A stretch of 64,000 bases of DNA from Vespa crabro (GCF_910589235.1 NC_060956.1:9218999-9282998); one strand, 5' to 3'. Numbered from the stretch's first letter, positions 1 through 13,560 are shown. The notes: generated by a model from the letters alone, not told the origin. Numbers and translations are program-made.

Positions 1-918
1 ATATCTTTCGCATGGAATTCGTGAAGGACGAGTCGTCTATATGTATGTATAAACAATATATGTATTATGGCGCTTGCTACCCGTTGATTGACTTCTCCCG
101 ATTGCCTATCCGGCATTCTCGTTTGCATTGACGTTAAACAAACGCATTAACGTATTGGATGTTTTCATACGGACATTTTCTTTCATTTCCGATTGATTAT
201 CGTTCATGCTCACGTACACAATGCTGAGTTTCTCCAATTAATTTTTCTCTTCTTACGGCCGAGCTTTGTTTCTCGTATGCGCTCGACAAATCCAACATTA
301 ACACTACGATGATTCTTATATTCTTTTCTTTTTTTTTATTTTTTTTTTGTTATTTCATTATCATATCTTTTCGCAAATATATTGATATTTAAGCAATAGC
401 ATCGACAACTATTAGCAACTATAATTTCTCATATATACATGAAAATCATTTTTTTTACCAAATTAAAAAATAAATCTATATTCGCATGCAAAAAAGAAAA
501 TTCGTGTAATTAAATAATTGAAAACAAAAAATTTACCAAAGTATTCGATACTCCGTTTGGCGAAATGATTTTCCTCTTTGATCCTCATCTCGCGATCTAT
601 ACTCCAAACTTGATCCAAATCGTCGACCTTCTTTCTCTCACATGTGAACGACATTCGTATAGTCTCCGAATTTTAGTTTTATTCGTTACGGATGATACAC
701 ATTTCTTTTTCTCTTTTTTTTTTTTTTAGAGAAAGAGAGAGGGAAAAGGAAAAAAGTAGGAATCGGAATAGAAAGATACACGGAAAGCGTGGTTTCTCGC
801 AAAAGTTTTCAAACGAGAAAAATCGAGGGTAAAGTCAGCCTCGGGCGTGACGCGCCACGTTACTGAACGTTTCTCGAGAGGGTGTCCAACAGGACGCGTT
901 CAAAGAGGGATGGGTAAC

Positions 919-928
919 GCGCATGCGC
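919..928. promoter_or_regulatory. Second NRF-1-like GCGCATGCGC palindrome
   Basis: A 10-bp palindrome in a GC-rich patch (about 780-930) with several CpGs. No gene is visible next to it, so its role is unknown; a gene outside the window or a missed first exon is possible. Confidence 0.3.
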
Positions 929-1164
929 TCATACGCGAATCGACACACTATCTCTTTCTTTCTTTCTATCTCCCGTTTCTCTTCTTTCTCATTCTCTCAT
1001 TCTCTCTCTTCTCTCTCTCTCTCTCTCTCTCTCGTCATTCTCCTCTTCCTTTTTTTTCTTACTATCTATGGACCCTGTCGTAGAGATCTCAAAACCACGT
1101 GTTCACTGAAACTCTCTGTGATGTTATTAAAAAAAAAAAAACAGAAGAAGAAAAGAAGAAAGAG

Positions 1165-1168
<4 letters not shown>

Positions 1169-1203
<35 letters not shown>
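1169..1203. repeat. (GA)n microsatellite
   Basis: Pure GA run after an A-rich stretch. A (CT)n run lies 140 bp upstream (about 1,005-1,033), so the pair is inverted and could pair in single strands. Confidence 0.9.
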
Positions 1204-1208
<5 letters not shown>

Positions 1209-1923
1209 AAAGAAAGCGTTAAGTTATACGTTAGGCAATAGGACAACAACTTTTTTTTAACACATGGATATATATACATTTTTTTCTATTTTCTTACTTG
1301 TATTTGAACTTAAAACATCTGTCCCAAAGCTCATTTTTGTCTCGATCGCGATGATGCGGGTAGAAAAAGTCTTTCGAACTGTTCTCGGAATACTTTCTTT
1401 TTCTTTCAAATTGGGAAAGTTTTCTTAAACAAAGTTTGGAACTTCTCCATTATTTATTGTTCTATTCTTGAAGAAAATGGAATAATAGATATATGTTGCG
1501 TACGTATCCTTTAGTAATTTATTATTATTGTATTTTTAAAGAAAAAAAATGAAATATATGACTTTCTATATTTCTATGTTATGGTCGGAAGTGATGACCA
1601 TCAATCTAATTATTCAACCTAGATATGGATTCACGGTTGCTCTACGGTCCTTATCTAAGAGATAACGACGTATCGAAAAATAGGAACCCTGAACAAACTC
1701 TCTGACCTATAATATCTTATATTTTGATCTCAGAACAAACTATCCTCCATCCTCGTTTTCCATCTAAACTAAACTAAAACGTTCCATATATAACTAATAT
1801 ATTACTAGTCCGAACTGTATTCATGTAGAAAAAAGAAAATTTCTGATTCGAATCGTTCTCAACTGAAATTTTATTTTCAAGTCTCATATTGCGATCATTA
1901 TGTTTCGAAGCAACCTTGAAATG

Positions 1924-1972
1924 GGAGAAAGAGAGAGAGAGAAAAAGAAAGAGAGAGAGAGAGAGAGACAGA

Positions 1973-2019
<47 letters not shown>
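1924..2019. repeat. Interrupted (GA)n microsatellite
   Basis: GA repeats with AAA and ACA interruptions over almost 100 bp. Confidence 0.9.
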
Positions 2020-2022
<3 letters not shown>

Positions 2023-2372
2023 GCTAGTTATTGTCCTTTTATTCGATAAAGAACATTTCTTCGTGACCTTGGAAGATTCTCCATTCAGTTGGTAGATGCT
2101 TATGTACGAAGGGTCCGCGTAGTGACTTTCTCTAAGGAAAAACCTGTAACAGGGAGTCCATTCACGATGGCATCGAAATTCCGAGGAGTCGGTTTTAAAG
2201 GGCGCCGCTTATCGCTCCTTCACTTCCGTTGCTCCATTCGAAAAAATAACTTTATTCTTTACCCCGTTACAATGATGATGACTACCTCAAAGGTATACAC
2301 AACGATTGACAGAATATTTGTTAAAAAATAAATGTGCGAAGGTATTAACTTATAGTAAAAAATTATCAATAT

Positions 2373-2410
<38 letters not shown>

Positions 2411-2422
2411 CTATATATATAG
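2373..2422. repeat. Compound (AC)n(AT)n microsatellite
   Basis: An AC run passes directly into AT repeats. Confidence 0.9.
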
Positions 2423-4372
2423 ATTTATTTATACGGTAAATTTATATTTTTTTTGGAAATATATATTGTTAATATCTATTAAAGTTCATCGTGTGCGTAA
2501 TAAAATATATAAAATTTAACAAACAATTATCCGATTTATTTTTAATGAAATTTGGAGGACGAATCAAAACTTCCATAAATATAATTTCTACAAAAAAAAA
2601 AAAAAAAATACAAACGTATAAATATTTTATTTGACAATCATAACAATTGGTTGGTAATCCGCTTAGAACCTGGGTCCGCTATGACGCGCTTACGACCCTC
2701 GTTCTCTATCTAACGCAAAAATTGGGCCTCTCCAATTAGAGAATTAGAGGAGAGTGAGTCAGTCGGTCGAGTGACCGACGACAGAATAATCGCCTTAAGA
2801 TCCACGAGAAGTTGTTTCTTCTGACATCTTGTAGTTTGCTTTTACTTTTACACTCTCATAAATAATAAAGCTGCATACGTACGTATGTACAACTATGATA
2901 TAAAGTACCTAATTTATTTTTTCTCATAAAAAATCTACTCATTAACGTTATATTATTAATTATATCTTACATTATGATATAGCTTATATTATATATTAAG
3001 ATATAATTATGAGAGATAATTATAATAATTAAATAAGGTATTAAGAGATAATAATATTTATATAAAATATATACTTAATATTATATATGCATATAATAGT
3101 CGTATATATCTATATATAATAACAATGATAGTAGATATATTAAGTATATAAATATATTATGGTTATTATTAATTAGAATAAAAGAATGACCTATCTATAT
3201 ATTAAAAAAAAAAACATATTTATTTTAGATAAATAATAAAGAATCTAATCGATTTGCGAGTTAAAGATTTTGCAGAATATTCCGAAAAACGCCAAGACTC
3301 GAAGATTTTGGCGCCTATGTCTATGAAACATAGTATGTCATTTGTGGTTGTAATAGTTGCAGTAGCAAAGTGTCTTAGCACTCGAGTCATTCTCTTTCCC
3401 CGAATTTCTGATATAAATCTCTCGACGCCACTAGATATGACTAATTACGACGTTTCTAAGTCGCGGATTATTTGGAATGGACGAGCGGCTGCTTCAGAGT
3501 TTCCTTCCATTCTCTTTCTATTTTTAAAATCGTCAGTATGTGCAAATACCAAAGCAGATAATTTATGAGCTCTCTATGATTAAACGCATTACAAAATAAC
3601 TTGCAGGAGTAACGGCCGTATATTGAGATTATTCGTGAGACTAAACCGCAATAAAATGCCAGCGATAAAATTCTTCGTAATTCGTTTTCACGATTAACAT
3701 CTTGAAACGACATAATCCTAATTTTTTAAGTGTTTTTTATGCACAAAAGTATGAAATATTTTCAAGAAATTTCTGTTAAAAAGTACGTACAAGGAAACTG
3801 AGTCACGAATACTTCGATTTAAGGAATTTCGACAATTTTCTTCTAACGAATGGAAACGAATTAAAAAAAAAAGGAAAGTTGAAGAAATAAGAACGATTTC
3901 ATTCAAATTAGAATCCGAGAATTATTTTATTTTCCTGCGTTTAATCGTAAAATCAATTACAATCATAATTTGTATATGTGTCGTCTACGATCAAAAAATC
4001 TGTTATACATGAAGTGATTGATGTTTCAATTATCAATCGTTATATATCTATGAGTCGAATGTCGAATCGATCTTTAATTTTCTATTTAATTAATTCTTCG
4101 AAAGTATACATTGGAACGGTGCTTCCCTCAAAATGAATTTCGAGGCAATACGTGATTTCCTCGTTCCCTAAAGAGTGAAATGTAGAAAGGGGAGAAGCGG
4201 AGAGAAGGATGTGAAATGAATAACAGGAAAATCAGAGGAGACAGAACGGAATTGTCGGTCGTTACGTGCGACGATTACGTCGATTACAACGACGGGTTGC
4301 TCGCGTAAAGAGGATGGACTTGGTTGACATGTGGTGTTTATAAATTTTCTGCGATATAAAGAGGGATAGAAA

Positions 4373-4395
4373 GTGAGAGAAAGAGAAAGAGAGAA

Positions 4396-4445
<50 letters not shown>

Positions 4446-4462
4446 TAAGCGAGGGAGAGAGT

Positions 4463-4493
<31 letters not shown>

Positions 4494-4500
4494 GGAGATA
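4373..4500. repeat. Long interrupted (GA)n tract
   Basis: About 128 bp of GA-rich repeat with AAAG and single-base interruptions. Apparent minus-strand frames of Ser-Leu repeats here are products of the repeat. Confidence 0.9.
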
Positions 4501-4911
4501 AAATGATAGTAAGAGAAAGATAGAAATTCCATGATTTCTTGGAAATCTCGTCGGAAGGAATTGTCCGGCTGCTCAAGCCGGAGTGCGAGAAATAACTCGT
4601 CGATAAATTTTCTCTTCTCTCGTGGTACTAACCACGAGAATCGTCTCATCCTATTATTTTCCTCTCAGTGATACGTGCCACGACGCGATCATTGTTGCGC
4701 AATTTATGGTCGTTTAACCGCGTGTTGGTTCGCGCGAAATCGCTAATTTGTCTTGTTACAATCGTTACGATATACGAACATAATTCAAATCGCATCGACG
4801 CGAACGATGATATATACGTTTTTGTTTTTAATATTTGTATCTCTTGGTATACGTGCTGATGCAAAGTTGTATTAAATTTTTTTTATTTTTTTTATATGGA
4901 ATATATCCATA

Positions 4912-5850
4912 CACCGGGTATCTCATTTTAAATCTTATGGCTAATGTAATAAATATCTCCTATTTTATTGGTCTTATAAATGAACGTTTTAAATAGAAAT
5001 TCTCAGGTTTTCAATGGGAAATGTAATATTTATTGTTATAATTATTACAAAGTGGGTGTTGTTGTCAATATAGAAAAATCATAGCAATTTCTTTATTTAA
5101 ATATAAATCGACATGTTAATAAAAATTATAGATAATATTAATATGAATCTGACAAACATCTCTTCATTGATATTTCATAGAGATATGGTGATAATAGTTA
5201 TACTATCATAATAGTAGTATAATATTAATATAATAAGTTCTAGTACAAGAGTATAGTAGATGACATAGCACGATATAACCATAAAATAATCATGATCACG
5301 ATCACAAATTATTATTGCAAATTACAAATTATAAATCTCACATTACAACTCATGGAACACAGAATACGGAACACAGAACATGGAACATGGAACATAGAAA
5401 GGGGAACATAGAATACAGCAGTCAGAAACACAAAAATCTGGAACACAGAACACAAATCACAAGTACCGTGCCATGTCTATTTTGTACTATTATACCAGAT
5501 ATTATTATGCTAGTTTTATTTTATTATTATGATAGTATAATTATTATATTATATATATCATATATATCATCGATGAAAAGGTACACTGTAGATATTTTTT
5601 TGATTCGTATTGACATTCTTTACAATTTTTGTAAAAAATATCGATAAAATATTGATATTTAAAACATCGATTATTATTACAAAAACATTATTATAACTTC
5701 CATATCTTGACAACAATATTTTTTTACGAAATAGATGTAATAAATATTACATTTTTCTCCTCAAAACCTAAGAACTTTTATTTGAAACATCAATTTATTA
5801 AAACAAAAGGATTGATGATAATCGACCATATTAAAATGAGACATCCGGTG
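4912..5850. mobile_element. TA-flanked terminal-inverted-repeat element
   Basis: The left end reads CACCGGGTATCTCATTTTAA. The right end on the opposite strand reads CACCGGATGTCTCATTTTAA, 18 of 20 identical. TA dinucleotides at 4910-4911 and 5851-5852 fit a Tc1/mariner-type duplication. The 939-bp interior has no recognisable transposase and includes an imperfect decamer array (about 5,350-5,461). It is a non-autonomous element or a decayed copy. Confidence 0.65.
5350..5461 (+). repeat. Imperfect decamer tandem array (GGAACAYAGA type)
   Basis: Units such as ggaacacaga, atggaacatg and gaacatagaa recur about ten times with substitutions and small length changes. It lies within the inverted-repeat element. 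An open frame runs through it, but only because the unit lacks stops. Confidence 0.6.
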
Positions 5851-5960
5851 TATATATATATATATATATATATATAGTATATATATAGTATATATATATA
5901 ATATATATATATATATGTATAGTATATATATAGTATATATATAGTATATATATATTATTT
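5851..5960. repeat. (TA)n with regularly spaced TATATAG interruptions
   Basis: TA dinucleotides broken by G at intervals (tatagtatatatagtat), directly abutting the right end of the inverted-repeat element. Confidence 0.8.
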
Positions 5961-6029
5961 TATAGTATAATAGTATAATTAAATTATACTATTAAATTAT
6001 ATATATATTTATTTATATATTTATAAAAT

Positions 6030-6266
6030 TATAATCCTAATGTAATTAATAAATACCTCCAAATTTAATAAATTTAATAAAAAAGATGAACTAATTTATA
6101 ATATGCAAGTATAAAATTAACGCACTATGATCAGTTAGTTATTGTATTAACAATATTTTATTAAAATAAAATATATTATCTTATTAAAAATACAGTTAGT
6201 TTTTTATTTAAAAAAAAAGAAAAAAATAGATTATAACACAAGATATTATTTTTCATGGGACACCCG
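6030..6266. mobile_element. Possible second, decayed relative of the 4.9-kb element
   Basis: cctaatgtaattaataaata at 6,038 resembles gctaatgtaataaatatctc just inside the left end of the 4,912 element. The sequence gggacacccg at 6257-6266 matches the element's end motif in inverted orientation. A clear left terminus is not visible. Confidence 0.3.
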
Positions 6267-7449
6267 AACATAGGCAACCCACACGCATTATCGTCTGTAA
6301 GTCTTTCATTCATAAGGAGAAAAGAATAAAACTCCTTTGAAGCAAGCTAGACGTAGAAGATAGTTACAGAGGCGCACGAAAGCGTTAAACCCGGCTGCGG
6401 TTTATTAATATACCGCAACAAGAGACTAACATAATTAATTTGGAGCACGTACAAGATAGGGAAGCGTTCAAACGATTCGTTTTCAGAGTGATCAAATAGG
6501 AGAACACGGCTTATGTTACTACTATTATTATATTTACATTTGTAGGTTCAGCTCATACAATAACACTGGTCAATGAACTAAAGAAAGAGATAATTAAATA
6601 CACTCGAGAGAAAACGTATTGTTTTAATTGCTAACTATAATTAATCAGTTGTCTCGTATATTTCAATTCTAGTATCTCTATCGTTTTTCATTAAAGGGTC
6701 TTAACTTTTTATTATTTATAACGTTCATTATAAATTATTAAACACACACAGACATATATCTAATCTAATCTGTACGATGGATGATAGTTGAAAAGATTAT
6801 ATCTACGAAATGAATTAGAAATTAAAAGAAAAGTTAACGTCTTTTAGAAATAAGTTAACTAACTTAACTTAAAAATATTTTACTCTCTCTAAATACTTAT
6901 TAGAGGAGAATTCTTTCAGTAAACTTATTTTGGATAAATGCATTCTGTAACGTGCGACATGATCCTTGAAATTCTTGGGCATCCGTGAGATTTGCATCTT
7001 TAATCAAGTCCATTGTTTGACTTCTCAACGGCTTAATCTCTTTCGGCCTCCTCTTTTCATTGTTTCCCGAGAAAGCTGTGAGACCGCCTACGAAGACTAC
7101 GACAATAATACTCCGAAGAGAAGGATTTAAGATCGTTAAGATCGCTTCATTTTTCTAAAAGTATTTGCTCAAGTTTGGAGGTTGATCTCGTTATAATCCT
7201 AATCCTTGTATAAATTCCTGGAGAGCCAAGGAAATACGAAGAGAGAGATTTTCGAAGATATTTTCTTTTTAGATCTATTCGAAATTAGATCTTTTAAAAA
7301 ACTTGTATTATTTCTAACTTTTATTTTTATATTGATTACTATCATTGATTACTGTTTTATTCAGATTCTTTCTCTTTCTTATCAATCGAAGGACGGAGAA
7401 AGATATATGGAATAAATGATTATGGTAACAGGTGTCATGTTGTTTACTG

Positions 7450-7452
<3 letters not shown>

Positions 7453-7485
<33 letters not shown>
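7453..7485. repeat. (GA)n microsatellite
   Basis: Pure GA run of about 16 units. Confidence 0.9.
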
Positions 7486-7486
<1 letters not shown>

Positions 7487-9261
7487 AATTTAATTGTTCT
7501 GCCTTCCTCCCGATTGTGACACACCGCAAGGACAGGCATTACCAATCAAGGATAAATTCAGTAATTTAATTTTCCGAGTCGGTTAATTCGAAGATTGACG
7601 GATCGGAAGGACGCTCCGACGACATCAATCTTAATTCATAAAGGAAGGGTTCTTAAAGTTCTACTGCCAAAATAACATCTCACTGTCATACGCTCCTCCA
7701 TTTTATCCTTCGTTTAGTTCTTATTCCTTGTCTTATGTCTTTCATGTTTGTTTATCGTTGATGAGTTTATTAATCTTTTACAGATTATTTTTCTTTTTTT
7801 TTTGTTATTTCACCAATCGATTTAGATCCTTCACGTCACATAAGTACATTGTCTCATTGGTTCTGAATTATACAACATAATCGTATGTATCGGATGGAAG
7901 TCGAATAAAAAAACAAAAATAAGAAAAATAAATATGAATTATTAAAAAAGAATAAGCCATTTTGAAATGTATCTTTGAAAAGAAGAATTATCGGTTCGAA
8001 AATACATATCTACGTTAACGTTTTCTTCATGATAAATTCAAGAGGAATACCGAAGATCTCCCGAATCAGTTGTGAACAACTCAAAGGAACGTTTGTCACT
8101 GCCATGAGATACGCAGTCTTTCGCCCTCAAAGTAAATAAAACTTTTTCCTATCCATAGGAGAACCGATATCTTTGACGTGTTCTTTTTAAAGTATCACGT
8201 CGAATAGAATAGAACGCTTTTATCGTGGTCTGTTATATAGGGAAAAGTAACTAGTATGTATTTTGTGCATAAATAATATAAACGTACTTAATATAACAAA
8301 TATCGACGTATTAGGTATATAAGATATGTAAAAGTTTAGTTCCAAAAGGTAACTAGACAGAAATGGATCTGAAAATGTCGAATTATTTATAAAATATATC
8401 AAAAGATTCTAATTCTTTATATTTCCTGCCACGTGGCATACACAGAGACAGAAGATTTTCTTTGATCCTTCTCGAAGCCAGAAGTTCAAAATTTATCGTG
8501 ATCGGTGAATACATCAAAAGAATACCGCAAAGGGCACTGAAATGCTCGTAGAATTTGTAAATACTCGAATAAAGTATATTCGCGATCTTGGAATCTTCCT
8601 TTTTATTTCAGCGTTTCATTTCTTTTCAATTTCTTTTCATTTCTTTTCTTCTTTGTTTTGGTTTTTTTCTTATTTCTTTAATTCCACACTACTCCCTCGC
8701 TAGACGTCATAAAAATAGAAAAGGACGAATATATGGGGAGAGTCGATGCACCGTAGAAAATGCATATGAACACGAAAATAAGCGGCCGGCAAGAAGATAA
8801 AAATAATAAAGGGGCGGCTGTAAAAACAGAAATAGGCACGACTTTATGCGCACGATGCCGGCTCGCAGAACGAGACAGACAGTTCGTGATCCTCGTCAAG
8901 ACGTCGTTCCGGAGATTCACAATGCGAAGTTATTTACCGCTAGTTTGTCAATCAAATCGACGATCATGTCTTACCATGCAAAAGAACCTATGAATATCTG
9001 CCATTGTATATTACATATTCATATAACGGATCGTGTTCTTCGATCTTGGGATTGTTTGTAGTAATCAAAAATAAAAAACAACAAATTATTTTCTTTAACT
9101 TAGGCTTAAATTATATATTATTTTTATTCCGATTAAATGATTATTTTTTCTCTTAAATATCTCTATTTCTTTCAAAGTTCTTTATTTATTTATTTATTAT
9201 TTTTCTTGAATATATTAATTTTTTTTTTGACGTTAATCGTCGTTTGGAAAAATAGATCAAA

Positions 9262-9264
<3 letters not shown>

Positions 9265-9297
<33 letters not shown>
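9265..9297. repeat. (CT)n microsatellite
   Basis: Pure CT run of about 16 units. Confidence 0.9.
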
Positions 9298-9300
<3 letters not shown>

Positions 9301-9627
9301 ATCTAACATATATAAATACTTTATTATTAACGACGAGTAAGGAGAATGGACTTCCGGTACAACGAATCGTAGTTGCCGGAGATCACGTATTGACCAATCA
9401 GGTCTCGTTTAGGTACTTGCTAACCGTTCCGACTCTCGAATTCCACCCGTAAATAACGCTTGGAATCAAAATTAGATCATGTTGATTTTCTACAATCCAC
9501 GAAACATATTTTAATCTTTTTTAAAATTTCAGAATTATACTATCGTTATAATTTTCGAAGGTATTGAGAATTTTCTTCACGTGTCTCTCGTTTCGTAATT
9601 CAATTTTCAAATGCATAATTCAAAGGA

Positions 9628-9658
<31 letters not shown>

Positions 9659-9659
9659 T

Positions 9660-9704
<45 letters not shown>
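9628..9704. repeat. (CT)n followed by (TA)n
   Basis: A CT run at 9,630-9,659 and a TA run of about 20 units at 9,665-9,704. Confidence 0.9.
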
Positions 9705-9705
<1 letters not shown>

Positions 9706-11221
9706 GAATTAGAGAAACATTCATTCGAATAACGATACACGTGTGACTCTCACTTTAATCTGTTTTAGACATAGACACGAAAGAGGAAAAACTCGTTTAA
9801 AATTCTACGCGAGATGCGGATGCTGGTTAAAATCTCTCAGTAAGGACCGTTTACGTTTAACGTTGAAAGACCTTCGACAAACTCTTCTTCATCCCGGATG
9901 TTTGTATCGCTTTCGAAGTACCTGCGGTGATCTGGATAACAAATCGAAGGGTATACAGGAAGTTGTTGTGATCTTTATCAAAAAAGAAAAAAAAAACGAA
10001 GCACCTTTAGAAAACACTTTTTTTGGCAGGCTTTTTTGTCTGTTCTTATTTTCAAACAAATAATTACTTTCAAAACTCAATTTGATCCTTTTCTCGTTTA
10101 TTTACTAATAACTTTCTCTTGTTTTAATTTCTTTTCTACTAGAAAAAAGATATACGCATCTTGTTTCACTTAATTTATTCTAATGAAAATTTAAAATTTT
10201 ATAATAAAAAATTGTTGGTATGCTTTTCCAAAGAATTCTAAACTGATTCGACGTGTGAGTTCAAATGATTAAGGATTTCAACAGAATTTATAAAAAAAAA
10301 CAATTTAATATTAACAATTTCAATTAAATAATTTTGTTAAATTCATCAATACATATGCTTCTGCGTATATTCGTACATTAATTCAAATTTATTCAATCCG
10401 CTTTTCTTTTCTTAAAGAAAAAAAAATTATATCGATAGAAACGTCAGCAGGTCTTGCAAACAGAGTAGGTAATAAATCACTCAAACTATTATTCAAATGA
10501 AGTTTAAAGTCTGACTGAAATTTTCATTCGTGGTTGTCTCTCGCGATTTGATGGAGTAGACACGAATATGCGAGGAACGAATCGCGATTGAACGAGAGTG
10601 TCGTTCCTTCGACTTCCGGAAGCGTAGTTGTGGTCGGGAGCGAGCGTGGAACATTACTGCCACCGGAAATCGTGAATCCGTGCTTGTGCGACATCAGGAA
10701 GTATAACCGGTAAATATATATGCAGATGGAAAGGACACTGCCTTTGGAATGCTTAATTTTCCGCTCACCTTCGCTCGTTCGATGATATCGTTATTTTTAT
10801 CGATTCTACTCGTGCTTTGATTACCACAATGTTTTCATAAAAACATTGACTGATCCAACTATTATGGTAACTTTTAACCAATAATCATTTATAAAATTAA
10901 TCACTTTAAAAATATGTTAAATTTATAATATAAATGGTATATTATAATTATAACGGTATATTAAATATTGCACCAATAATTACAAATGTTCAGAATTTCC
11001 TTTCATAATGATTAAATGAAATAGATACTCTTCTATATGTTAATTATTACGAATAATTTTCCTATTGTATAATTTCAATCTTGTTACTCGATACGAATAT
11101 TCCATTAATCGTCACTAAAGCTGAACAACCTTTAATTTCCATGGTATCGTTCAACGAGATAAGAAAACCTCGAGAAAGAGTCTTGCGAGAACGACAGATT
11201 TACGATACAGTCTTAAGAAAG

Positions 11222-11267
<46 letters not shown>
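11222..11267. repeat. (GA)n microsatellite
   Basis: GA run of about 20 units with a short interrupted lead-in. Confidence 0.9.
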
Positions 11268-11269
<2 letters not shown>

Positions 11270-11588
11270 ACTGTCGTTGATCGCGTGCGAAATATCACAA
11301 AAGTCTCGTGCGTTTACACAATGTAAATAAATCGAGAAGAGGGACGATTTGTTTTAACGACGTCGCTTGTCGTGAGCGACAACTATCCATCTGTCTCTCC
11401 TTCTCTCTCTCGTTCCCTAATGTCACCCTCTGGTACAGATGCACTTCCCTTCCCCTTCTACTTCGACTATATAGGTCCTCGGATGTAACAGCAGCTAACC
11501 GGATGCACCGTTCCTTTCGTCATTCTTGTACACAATTTATTCCGTTCGTACGGTGCGACCACTGCGAACCTAATGAAACAGGATCAAG

Positions 11589-11643
<55 letters not shown>

Positions 11644-11945
11644 GAAATAGATAGATGGATGGATAGATGGATAGATGAATAGATAGATATATGGATATAT
11701 GGATGTATGAATGTATGGATGTATGGATGTATGGATGTATGAACGTATGGATGGATAGATAGATAGATAAATAGATAGATGGATAGATGAATAGATGGAT
11801 ATATGAATGTATGAATGTATGAATGTATGGATGTATGGATGTATGGATGTATGGATGTATGGATGTATGGATGTATGGATGTATGGATGTATGGATGTAT
11901 GGATGTATGGATGTATGGATGTATGGATGTATGGATGTATGGATG

Positions 11946-12039
<94 letters not shown>

Positions 12040-12046
12040 AAGATAG
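11589..12046. repeat. Compound satellite: (GATA)n - (GATGTATG)n - (GATA)n
   Basis: Two GATA arrays (about 11,589-11,642 and 11,945-12,040) bracket degenerate GATA/GATG units and a nearly perfect octamer array of GTATGGAT (about 11,820-11,945). All units are multiples of four, so both strands carry long frames without stops. These encode only Ser-Ile-Tyr-Leu and Ile-His repeats. Confidence 0.92.
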
Positions 12047-12779
12047 AAAGGAAACCAATAAATAATAATTTACAGAAAGTTGTGATATATGTTATAATAT
12101 TCATGAGTTAACGATATATTTAGATAGAATATTGGAAAAAAAAGTATAAGACCTTGAGACGTTCCCGGACGTCTTAAAAATTCACGAAGGGGGACGAGTG
12201 TCTCGATTATTTTTGAACAAATACAGTTGACAAGATGGGAGACAATTTCTGTGTCCATTTTTTCTTTCCAGAAAATTTTTTTTTTCTTTTTCTTTTTTTT
12301 TGTTGCACGTCTGTGAGATACAGTAGAGTCTAGCAGAAGCAGAGCGAAATCAGAATCAAAATTCTCGAAGGGTATGGTTAGTAAGGCTCACGGCTCATTT
12401 CCGGCTTTAATTAAAAACAGAACGGGAGTGTGAGAGAAGGAAAAAAGATCGAAGGTCCTTGTTTTAAAAGACGCTTTTGCTGATCGTTGGAATTTCTGTT
12501 CAAAAATTCTGTTTCCTCTTATTAGAAGAATATACCATCTTCACAATGAAAAAATAAATTTGCTATAGAAATAATTACGTGGAATTTGTCTAAAAAAATA
12601 AAAAAGAAAAAAGAACTGATATATATGGATTAAAATCGAAAAAATATTTCGCTCAACTATATTCATATGTATACATGTACAATTCGATTGATTTTTAACG
12701 AATATTATATATGGAATAATTATATTATATATGGTTGTGCTAACGGGTGTTATGTTGTTCACTGGTTAAGAGAGAAAAA

Positions 12780-12832
12780 AAGAAAGAAAGAAAGAGAGAG
12801 AGAGGGGGAGGGAGAGAGAGAGAGACAGAGAG
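12780..12832. repeat. Interrupted (GA)n microsatellite
   Basis: GAAA then GA repeats with a GGGGAGG interruption. Confidence 0.85.
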
Positions 12833-13560
12833 TAATAATTAGTATTGGTCCCTCATCGACACATGCGGCACGTGCAGGCAAAGCTAAGGGCCATCGGAAG
12901 GGCAGGTTAAAAGCGTTGAACACGTGGGACCGATTTCTACCAGCGGTCAATCGTTATACGGAACCCACGTAACGTCGTAAATTTTCGAACTCTTCTTTTA
13001 CCTTTCTCCTTGACTCTCCGGACGAGTTCGACGTCTCGTCGACGGGAAAAGCTATTGCTTTCGTCGATCGAATACTAAAGGGTGCTTCCGGGGACGTTCT
13101 ATATCCGACGTTTTACTGTTTCCATGTTGTTTTTTTATTTTTTTATCTATTTTTTTTTTCTTGACTTTTATACCTAACATTTTATATTTATAAGTTGATG
13201 CAATAAGTTCAAGGAAACTTCTCCTTTCTTTTTCAAAGTTATGATTATGTTAAACGAAAGTTAAACGAAAATTTGTCCATATTATGTATTTTTATTTTAT
13301 TTTTTATTTTTCTTTATCGTGAATTTTTATCTGGAACAATCGTTTTGGTTTTTGTTTTTATAATAAGTTTAACTTTCTATATTTGTCTTGTGCTCTCGAG
13401 TTTTATTAATCTGCGACTTGATCTGCGATCAACCGGATATCCCTTATAGCCGAGAATCTTGATTCGCGTCTCGAAGTCGAATACGCGATGTGAAAGTGGA
13501 ATTATCGCGCGAACCCTCGACAGTAGTAAGTACGTTCCCGGTAGTTACTGGCTTGCGTAG

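Larger units (their letters stand above)
1..4909. other. Gene-free AT-rich region
   Basis: Apart from the listed microsatellites I see no supported gene. A less AT-rich patch at about 540-655 has a short minus-strand open frame ending at a possible donor (tttg|gtaaat), but no clear acceptor. At 2,764-2,781 there is a short GTCGGTC...GACCGAC hairpin. 2,940-3,200 is almost pure A/T. Confidence 0.6.
6267..11588. other. Gene-free AT-rich region
   Basis: It holds microsatellites at 7.45, 9.27, 9.63 and 11.2 kb. A GC-richer patch at 10,530-10,710 ends in aaccg|gtaaat and could be a non-coding first exon on the plus strand, but nothing confirms it. Short open frames at 8.6-9.06 and 9.74-10.06 kb lack recognisable domains. 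Confidence 0.55.

Noticed and set aside
463..654. Minus-strand open frame with a coding-like stretch ending at tttg|gtaaat
   Set aside because: No convincing acceptor, and the phase does not join the 14.75-kb gene; too little to call an exon.
4262..4649. Overlapping minus-strand open frames of about 100 codons
   Set aside because: They owe their length to the (GA)n tract (Ser-Leu repeats); the flanks have no recognisable domain.
9743..10063. 106-codon plus-strand open frame without a microsatellite
   Set aside because: No recognisable domain, no clear splice sites or promoter; probably chance.
11520..12104. 194-codon minus-strand open frame
   Set aside because: It is entirely the product of the GATA/GATG satellite; the peptide is a repeat of Ile-Tyr-Leu-Ser and Ile-His.
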